Positions 23,302 to 28,705 of a stretch of 28,705 nt of DNA are shown here, in pieces (the first letter of the stretch is position 1; each line of letters starts with the position of its first letter). The notes under the pieces are model-generated. The model ran no database searches, had not been told where the DNA came from, and worked only from the letters and a program-made list of their open reading frames with translations. The stretch lies in NCBI RefSeq assembly GCF_938040765.1, contig NZ_CALIAA010000068.1, forward strand, positions 1 to 28,705. Direction: 5' to 3'. This stretch comes from an uncultured Fretibacterium sp. (lineage in GTDB: Bacteria > Synergistota > Synergistia > Synergistales > Aminobacteriaceae). The position numbers were made by a program, and so were the translations under genes.

Positions 23302-24311
23302 TTCACGCTCCGCCTCTGCCGGTACAGCATGGTGATGAAGATGGGGGCTCCGACGAACCCCGTGAGGATGCTCAGGGGGATCTCCACCCCCGCGAGGGAG
23401 CGCGCGGCGGTATCGACGATGACCAGGAAAAGGGCCCCCATGAGGGCCGCGATCGGCGTCAGCCTCACGCTGTCGGGACCGGCAACGAGCCTTCCGAAGT
23501 AGGGGATCACCAGTCCGACCCAGGCGATGGTCCCCGACAGGCAGACCGCGCAGCTCGTCAGCATCGTGGCGCAGGCCACGGTGACCCCGCGCACCGCCGC
23601 GACGTTGACGCCCAGGGAGCGGGCCTCGCCGTCGCCCAGCGAGAGCAGGTTGAACTGCCAGCGCATGGCGAACAGCACCGCCATGGCGACGGCCATGCCC
23701 GGAAGGACCGGAAGGAGCTTCTGAAAGGTCATGTCGGAAAGGCTTCCCAGCTCCCAGTAGGTTATCGAGGGAAGCTGCGTCTCCGTGTCCATGGCGTACT
23801 TCAGCATCCCGAGCACGGAGCGCATGACGCCGGAAACGATCACCCCGGACAGGACCAGGATGGCGCTCGAATCGCTCCTGAAGAAGCGCGTGATGAGGGT
23901 CGCGACGACCACGGACAGAATGCCGCCGCACAGGGCCGAGGCCTGCACGAAGAACGACCCCGCCCCGAGGAGGATGGCGGCGGCGGCCCCGACGCAGGAG
24001 CCCTGGAAGACCCCGAGCAGTTCGGGGGCCGCGAGCTGATTCTTGAAGATGCTCTGATAGGTTGCCCCGGAGACCGCGAGGCAGCTCCCGACGAGGAGGG
24101 CCGCCGCGAGGCGGGGCAGGCGGATCAGAAGGACCACCTTCTCGACGGTCGGGCCCCAGGTGGGCTCCATCGGAACCCACCTGGAGACGATCACCCGGAA
24201 CACGTCCCGGACGCTGACGACATAGCGCCCGGCGCAGAGGGCCCCCACCCCCGCCGCCGCGGTGAGCACCGCGAGAATCGCGAGGGCCGGAACCTTTTTG
24301 TTCCGCGTCAT
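23298..24311 (-). CDS. FecCD-family ABC importer permease
   Basis: This is an inner-membrane permease of the BtuC/FecCD/FhuB fold. Its 337 residues have around nine to ten hydrophobic segments. The family motifs RLPRLAAALLVGSCLAVSG, ARSLGVNV (coupling region near the ATPase), and SGTIAWVGLVIPYFGR with the following DTAARSLAG are visible. Only one permease gene is present, so the channel is presumably a homodimer. The start at 24311 overlaps the binding-protein stop (ATGA), and its own stop overlaps the ATPase start (ATGA). This gives a fully coupled three-gene unit. Confidence 0.94.
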   Translation of the reverse strand: MTRNKKVPALAILAVLTAAAGVGALCAGRYVVSVRDVFRVIVSRWVPMEPTWGPTVEKVVLLIRLPRLAAALLVGSCLAVSGATYQSIFKNQLAAPELLGVFQGSCVGAAAAILLGAGSFFVQASALCGGILSVVVATLITRFFRSDSSAILVLSGVIVSGVMRSVLGMLKYAMDTETQLPSITYWELGSLSDMTFQKLLPVLPGMAVAMAVLFAMRWQFNLLSLGDGEARSLGVNVAAVRGVTVACATMLTSCAVCLSGTIAWVGLVIPYFGRLVAGPDSVRLTPIAALMGALFLVIVDTAARSLAGVEIPLSILTGFVGAPIFITMLYRQRRSVK

Positions 24312-25363
24312 CGAGGGTCGAGTCCCGCGAGCATCCGCCGTGCCTCGTCCTCCGTCATGTCGTAGTCGTAGAAAGTCTTGTAGAACTTTCGGACCTCCGC
24401 GTTCATATCGATGTCCTTGAATTTGTCGGGGTGCAGCAGCTGGGCGACCCAGAGGACCTGCAGGGCCTCCTCGCAGCTGTAGCGGCTCCAGAGGAAGGTC
24501 CCCACCGGGTTGGGATAGATCCTGCCCTCCCGGACGGCCCGGAGCGCCGACCACTCGGGGGCCTTGCGGAGCTGCTCGATGATGGGTCCGGCCTTGCGGG
24601 TTGCGACGATGATGACGTCGGGATCGGCGTTCAGGAGCTCCTCCATCGTGACGGAACCCTGGTTCTTGTCCGTGATGTGGGCGATGGCGTTGATGCCCCC
24701 CGCCGCCTCGATCCACTCGGTGCAGATGCTGACCCTGCCGTCGGTCTCGAGGGGGTTCGAGCCGCGGATCTGATAGACCTTCGGCCGGTCCGAGTCCTTC
24801 AGGCCGGCGAGCCGTTCCCCGATCAGCTCGAGGTTCCCGTCGAAGTAGCGGATGAACGCCTCCGCCCTCTCCTCCGCGCCGCCGCCCAGGGTCCGGGCCG
24901 TGACGCGCACGGTCTCCTTGAGCCCCTCGAAGTCGCGGAAGGTCACCAGGACCGTCGTGACGCCGGCATTGCGCAGCACCTCGGCATCCTTGGCACTGGA
25001 GGTGATGACCACGTCGGCGTTCGCCTTCAGCACCTCCTCGGTGTTGAAGTTCCCGGAGCCCGAGGATATCGCGTAGGGCTTGATCTCCCCGATCCTGGGA
25101 TAGACTTGGGCGAACCACGGCAGCTCCTTGATGATCGACGTCGTCCCGACGAGCTTGTCCGCCCCGCCCAGGAGGAGGACCACCTGGTTGTTGGCGTGCC
25201 ACAGGTCGATCACGGTCTTGACGTCCTTGGGCAGGACGACCTCGGTTCCCCCCATATCCACGATGCGGCGCGTCTCCTCGGCCGCGTCCAGCGGCGAGAC
25301 GCCCAAAAACGCCAGGAATATCCCGAGAATCAACGCGGAGGAAAACAACCGGACTTGCTTCAC
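24308..25363 (-). CDS. Periplasmic binding protein of a FecBCD-type importer
   Basis: This is a class III periplasmic binding protein (Peripla_BP_2, TroA/FecB-like fold) with 351 residues. The signal peptide is MKQVRLFSSALILGIFLAF, with an AA cleavage site near residue 28. No lipobox cysteine is seen, so it is probably soluble in the periplasm. WHANNQVVLLLGG, a VITSSAKD stretch and a later NADPDVIIVAT stretch are typical of ferric-siderophore or related receptors. The start is GTG at 25363, because GAGGTG lies six bases ahead. The ATG 18 bases further upstream lacks a ribosome site. It is the first gene of the importer operon. A structured 5' leader with nearby direct repeats lies upstream. 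Substrate is unknown: iron-siderophore is likely, with cobalamin or another metal chelate possible. Confidence 0.9.
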   Translation of the reverse strand: MKQVRLFSSALILGIFLAFLGVSPLDAAEETRRIVDMGGTEVVLPKDVKTVIDLWHANNQVVLLLGGADKLVGTTSIIKELPWFAQVYPRIGEIKPYAISSGSGNFNTEEVLKANADVVITSSAKDAEVLRNAGVTTVLVTFRDFEGLKETVRVTARTLGGGAEERAEAFIRYFDGNLELIGERLAGLKDSDRPKVYQIRGSNPLETDGRVSICTEWIEAAGGINAIAHITDKNQGSVTMEELLNADPDVIIVATRKAGPIIEQLRKAPEWSALRAVREGRIYPNPVGTFLWSRYSCEEALQVLWVAQLLHPDKFKDIDMNAEVRKFYKTFYDYDMTEDEARRMLAGLDPR

Positions 25364-25460
25364 CTCGAACACCTCTTTCATTCGCTATAAACCCCATTCG
25401 ATATGAACTCCGCCTCTGCGGCGCCTGCCGCTCCCCGCCCCGATCCCGCGGCGGCAATCG

Positions 25461-25498
25461 GCGAACCGCCCGTTCGCGGAGACGCCCCCTCTCGGGGC
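25461..25498 (-). promoter_or_regulatory. Two hairpins in the importer-operon leader
   Basis: Hairpin one has arms GCCCC/GGGGC (25484-25488 and 25494-25498). Hairpin two has arms GCGAAC/GTTCGC (25461-25466 and 25472-25477), a perfect 6-bp stem with a 5-base loop. If transcription starts near 25499, both lie at the very 5' end of the mRNA. No known riboswitch class is recognised. Confidence 0.4.
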
Positions 25499-25505
25499 CG
25501 CCCCT

Positions 25506-25511
25506 ATTGTA
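25506..25511 (-). promoter_or_regulatory. Possible -10 element of the importer operon
   Basis: On the minus strand TACAAT (5/6) lies about 140 bases upstream of the binding-protein start. The -35 region is poor (ATGATT at 17 bp). It sits beside the direct repeats at 25525-25560, which could be a regulator site. Confidence 0.35.
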
Positions 25512-25524
25512 ACCGTATTCTTTC

Positions 25525-25560
25525 AAAAAATCATTCGCTTCGGAAAAATATCGATTCGCT
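25525..25560. repeat. Imperfect direct repeats upstream of the importer operon
   Basis: AAAAAATCATTCGCT (25525-25539) and AAAAATATCGATTCGCT (25544-25560) share an A-run and an ATTCGCT end. The ATTCGCT ends are 21 bp apart, about two helical turns. They cover the would-be -35 and upstream region of the importer promoter. Confidence 0.45.
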
Positions 25561-25610
25561 CCATGAGGCCTCCCTGATGAAGCCCCTCGCGTCGGGTTTT
25601 GCTGCGGAAG

Positions 25611-25639
25611 TTGAGTTGTCAATGCGGGTTTCCTATAAT
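25611..25639 (+). promoter_or_regulatory. Promoter of the uvrA-like gene
   Basis: On the plus strand, TTGAGT (25611-25616) and a perfect TATAAT (25634-25639) are separated by 17 bp. The predicted start near 25646 gives a leader of about 180 nt, which is long for a housekeeping-type gene. Confidence 0.75.
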
Positions 25640-25826
25640 TGGAGCAGGCCTCGCGAACCTCCCGGCAACCGGCGGCTCGATCCCTGGTGAGAAAATCTGT
25701 GGGTACTCCAGCCGGCCAGGCGTTCGTAAGGGGTTTCGGACCTCTCTGCATCACGATGTCCAGGGGGGCAGGAAAGGCCAGGATTTTTCGTCGGCGGGGA
25801 GACGAGGATGAAAGAGGATGACTGCC

Positions 25827-28316
25827 ATGAGAGACGACAGGGGGGCGCCCCAAAAAATCCAGGTCCGCGGCGCGCGGGTGCACAACCTGAAGAACATCGA
25901 CGTGGATGTTCCGCTGAATAAAATCGTAGGGATAGCCGGGGTTTCGGGGTCCGGCAAGTCCTCTCTGGCCCTCGGCGTCCTGTACGCGGAGGGCTCCCGG
26001 CGCTATCTGGACGCCCTGTCCGCCTACACGAGGAGGAGGATGACGCAGGCGGCAAAGGCGGACGTGGACGAGGTCCTTTACGTCCCGGCGTCCCTGGCCC
26101 TGCATCAAAGGCCGGGCGTCCCCGGCATCCGTTCCACCTTCGGCACGGGGACGGAGCTGCTGAACGGCATCCGCCTGATGTTTTCCCGCCTTGCGAACCA
26201 CGTGTGTCCCAACGGCCACCGCCTGGAGCCGACCCTGGCCGTCGCGGCGGAGCGGGAACTGACGTGCCCGACTTGCGGCGAGCGTTTTTACGCGCCCTCG
26301 GCCGAGGAGCTGGCCTTCAACAGCCAGGGGGCCTGCAGGAACTGCGGCGGAACGGGGACGGTGCGGACCGTCGACGAATCCACCCTTGTCCCCGACGAAT
26401 CCCTGACCATCGACGAGGGCGCGGTGGCTCCCTGGAACAGCCTGATGTGGTCTCTCATGACGGACGTCTGCCGGGCGATGGGCGTGAGGACGGACGTGCC
26501 CTTCAGGGACCTGACGGACGGGGAGAAGGACATCGTCTACCATGGCCCCGCCGAGAAAAAGCATATCCTGTACAAGGCGAAGAGCTCCAACGTGGCGGGG
26601 GAGATGGACTTCACCTACTACAACGCCGTCTATACCGTCGAAAATGCGCTCGCGAAGGTGAAGGACGAAAAGGGCATGAAGCGGGTGGAGAAGTTTTTGA
26701 AGGAGGCTGTCTGCCCCGAGTGCGGCGGAACGCGCCTGTCGGAGGCCGCGAGGGCGCCGAGGGTGCGCGGCGTCTCCCTCGACGGAGTCTGCCGGCTGCC
26801 CCTGTCGGAGCTCGTCGAATGGGTGAACGGCGTCCCCGGCTCGTTGCCGGAGGAGATGCGGCCCATGGCGGACAGCATCTGCGAGTCGTTCCACACCGTG
26901 GCGAGGCGCTTGAGGGACCTGGGGCTCTCCTACCTGTCCCTCGACCGGGCGGCCTCCACGCTCTCCACGGGGGAGCGCCAGAGGATGCAGCTTGCCCGCG
27001 CGGTGCGGAACAGGACGACGGGCGTGCTGTACGTCCTCGACGAGCCGTCCGTCGGGCTGCACCCGTCGAACATCGTGGGCCTGAACGGCGTCATGCACGA
27101 CCTGGTGGCGGACGGCAACTCCGTCCTGCTCGTCGATCACGATACGCAGATCCTGAGGGAGGCGGACTGGCTGATCGAGATGGGGCCGCAGGCGGGCGCC
27201 GACGGCGGACGGGTGATCGCGGAGGGGACGATCGACGACATCGTGGGGAACGAAAACTCGCAGATCGGCCCTTTTCTGTCGGGGGCGGCCGGTCTCGGGG
27301 AGGACCGCACCGATGGCCGGACGTTCGAGGAGGGGCGGATACGCCTCTCCACCGCGCGGATACACACCGTAAAGCCGCTCGAGGTCGAACTGCCCAGGGG
27401 AAGGCTGACGGTCGTGACGGGCGTCTCCGGCTCCGGCAAGACGACGATGGTGCTTGAGAGCCTCGTCCCGGCGCTGGAGGCGGCGACGCAGGGGAGGAGG
27501 CTGCCGGAGCACGTGCTTGCGGTCGACGCCCCGGGGATCGGCCGCGTCAAGCTGATCGATGCTGCGCCCATAGGGATCAACATCCGCTCCACCGTTGCGA
27601 CCTACGCCAATCTCCACGACGAGCTCCGCAGGATATACGCCCGAACGGAGGATGCGAGGCGGCGCGGCTTCAAGGCCGGAGATTTTTCCTACAACACCGG
27701 GGACCTGCGCTGTCCCGTGTGCGACGGCACAGGATCGATCAGCCTCGACGTGCAGTTTCTGCCGGACGTGGACATTCCCTGCCCGGACTGCCGGGGATCG
27801 CGGTACGCGAGGGCGGCCTACGGCGTGAGGCACACGAACCGGGCGGGCGAGGCCCGTTCTCTGCCGGAACTTATGGACATGGATGTGAATGCCGCCCTGG
27901 ATTTCTGCCGGGATATGAAAAACGTCTTTCCGAAGCTGAGGGTGCTGCAAAGCCTGGGCCTCGGGTATTTGACGCTTGGCGAGGAGACGCCCGGCCTCTC
28001 CGGCGGAGAGGCCCAGAGGCTGAAGCTGGCGGGCGAGATGGGCAGGGCGCAGTCCGACTCCCTGTTCGTCTTCGACGAGCCCACGATCGGGCTGCATCCC
28101 CTGGACGTCCGGACGCTGCTCGGCGTGTTCCGGGCGCTCATGGACAACGGGGCGACGGTCGTCGTCATCGAACACGATCTGGACGTTATCCGCAGCGCGG
28201 ACTACATCGTCGACATGGGGCCCGGCGGGGGGGAGGACGGCGGCAGAATCGTGGCCCGCGGAACGCCTCGCGAGATCAAGGACTGCGGGGCAAGCATAAC
28301 CGGAAGGTTCCTGTGA
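25827..28316 (+). CDS. UvrA-like ABC ATPase lacking the UvrB-binding domain
   Basis: This is an excinuclease-UvrA paralogue (UvrA2-like). Its 829 residues compare with about 940 for true UvrA. Two ABC modules are complete: Walker A GVSGSGKSS (38-46) and GVSGSGKTT (K538); signatures LSTGERQRMQ and LSGGEAQRLK; Walker B YVLDEPSVGLH and FVFDEPTIGLH. Zinc-binding cysteines are present (CRNCGGTG; CPECGGT; CPVCDGTG with CPDCRGS). The roughly 120-residue UvrB-interaction insert expected after the first CPxCG-type segment is missing. The protein passes almost directly from CPNGH to CPTCGERF and the FNSQGAC segment. The start at 25827 has AAAGAGG nine bases upstream; ATG at 25818 is in frame but sits against that site. 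It is the only plus-strand gene, with its own promoter. Possible roles are DNA-intercalator tolerance or an auxiliary repair function. True nucleotide excision with UvrB is unlikely. Confidence 0.92.
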   Translation: MRDDRGAPQKIQVRGARVHNLKNIDVDVPLNKIVGIAGVSGSGKSSLALGVLYAEGSRRYLDALSAYTRRRMTQAAKADVDEVLYVPASLALHQRPGVPGIRSTFGTGTELLNGIRLMFSRLANHVCPNGHRLEPTLAVAAERELTCPTCGERFYAPSAEELAFNSQGACRNCGGTGTVRTVDESTLVPDESLTIDEGAVAPWNSLMWSLMTDVCRAMGVRTDVPFRDLTDGEKDIVYHGPAEKKHILYKAKSSNVAGEMDFTYYNAVYTVENALAKVKDEKGMKRVEKFLKEAVCPECGGTRLSEAARAPRVRGVSLDGVCRLPLSELVEWVNGVPGSLPEEMRPMADSICESFHTVARRLRDLGLSYLSLDRAASTLSTGERQRMQLARAVRNRTTGVLYVLDEPSVGLHPSNIVGLNGVMHDLVADGNSVLLVDHDTQILREADWLIEMGPQAGADGGRVIAEGTIDDIVGNENSQIGPFLSGAAGLGEDRTDGRTFEEGRIRLSTARIHTVKPLEVELPRGRLTVVTGVSGSGKTTMVLESLVPALEAATQGRRLPEHVLAVDAPGIGRVKLIDAAPIGINIRSTVATYANLHDELRRIYARTEDARRRGFKAGDFSYNTGDLRCPVCDGTGSISLDVQFLPDVDIPCPDCRGSRYARAAYGVRHTNRAGEARSLPELMDMDVNAALDFCRDMKNVFPKLRVLQSLGLGYLTLGEETPGLSGGEAQRLKLAGEMGRAQSDSLFVFDEPTIGLHPLDVRTLLGVFRALMDNGATVVVIEHDLDVIRSADYIVDMGPGGGEDGGRIVARGTPREIKDCGASITGRFL

Positions 28317-28705
28317 GAAAAACGGGGCTCCGACCCGCAGGAACCCGAGTATCTGCATAGAGCGCATATAAGATAGGGGTCCTCCAGTTGGGGACCACTA
28401 TGATACATATTGCTTGAGTTTACGATTGAGCCCCAAACTCCGACTAGCTACCTCTATAGAGTGGCCAAGAGACTTTACTTTGCACAATATGGGAATAACC
28501 CCCTCACCCTTTTCTGAAATTTATAGATTGTCAAGCCAGATGCAACAGCCCAAATTCACAGGTTGCTACAGTTTCAAGAGGAATTGAGCGCATGATTGTA
28601 TAAGCCAGGCTGACTTTGATTTTGCACCCGCTAGGCGCGGCAAAAAACGTGTGAGGCCTTTCTTTGCCGCACGCTGAAAATTTTGGGCGCCCCTGCCGGA
28701 TTGAC
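28317..28705. other. AT-richer non-coding right end
   Basis: After the uvrA-like stop codon, no gene that I can support is seen. By manual counts on lines from 28381 to 28560, G+C falls to about 42-47 percent, against the high GC of all neighbouring genes. The stretch holds several inverted repeats: 28378-28396, the 10-bp palindrome CTCTATAGAG, and GCGGCAAA with TTTGCCGC near the edge. On the minus strand a frame is open from the window edge down to a TGA at 28531 (about 57 codons). I do not recognise its product. It could be a foreign or mobile-element fragment, or the control region of a gene beyond the window. Confidence 0.5.
28378..28396. repeat. Hairpin downstream of the uvrA-like gene
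   Basis: Arms GGTCCTC (28378-28384) and GGGGACC (28390-28396) form a 7-bp stem with one wobble and a five-base loop. No T tract follows on either strand, so it is not a standard terminator. Confidence 0.5.

Noticed and set aside
25646..25826. SAM-I riboswitch before the uvrA-like gene
   Set aside because: Only the CCCGGCAACC piece matches. The GAGGGA core, the kink-turn region and a methionine- or SAM-related gene are absent.
23298..28367. A single 1,689-codon minus-strand frame spanning the importer region and the uvrA-like gene
   Set aside because: Only the last 337 codons (the FecCD permease) are genuine. The rest is antisense to the uvrA-like gene, non-coding, or overlaps the binding-protein gene in another frame.
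1..28705. CRISPR array, rRNA genes or intact insertion sequence
   Set aside because: I saw no regularly spaced repeats, no rRNA sequence and no transposase-like frame anywhere in the window.

Overview
This 28.7-kb window is from a GC-rich Gram-negative bacterium. The coding parts look roughly two-thirds G+C by eye. A lipid A aminoarabinose-type (arn) gene set, a periplasmic-binding-protein iron-type importer and a peptide importer all imply a double-membrane cell. Gene content and protein style suggest the Synergistota (a Fretibacterium-like lineage). That assignment is an inference from gene style, not a database result. Twenty of the 21 protein genes and the single tRNA gene lie on the minus strand. 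Only the last gene, a UvrA-like ATPase, is on the plus strand. Long plus-strand open frames elsewhere are antisense shadows.

Layout from low to high coordinates (minus-strand genes are transcribed right to left): tRNA-Asn(GTT) with a near-consensus promoter and its own terminator; greA; a formate/nitrite-family channel; a five-gene peptide importer operon (dppB-dppC-dppD-dppF-substrate-binding protein) bounded by an extended -10 promoter and a strong terminator; mnmE overlapping a tRNA nucleotidyltransferase-family gene; a tightly packed six-gene operon, arnA(dehydrogenase)-arnT-arnC-arnA(formyltransferase)-arnD-cls; a very large SNF2 ATPase gene; a three-gene FecBCD-type importer with 4-nt overlaps; a structured divergent intergenic region; the plus-strand uvrA-like gene; and a distinctly AT-richer 389-bp non-coding end.

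How the genes work together: the arn genes supply UDP-glucuronate oxidation/decarboxylation, formylation, transfer to undecaprenyl phosphate, deformylation and final transfer to lipid A. The aminotransferase (arnB) and the flippase (arnE/arnF) are not in the window. ArnA, one bifunctional protein in enterobacteria, is encoded here by two genes separated by arnT and arnC. A cardiolipin synthase closes the operon, so two kinds of envelope-charge or lipid remodelling appear to be co-expressed. The mnmE/nucleotidyltransferase pair points to tRNA maturation, although the nucleotidyltransferase has lost conserved catalytic-motif residues.

Points most worth a second look: the split arnA operon with cls and a direct-repeat motif in its leader; the nucleotidyltransferase with a degenerate active site; the SNF2 protein with about 930 residues of unassigned N-terminal sequence; the UvrA-like protein without a UvrB-binding insert; and the AT-rich right end. 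I found no CRISPR array, no intact transposase and no rRNA.
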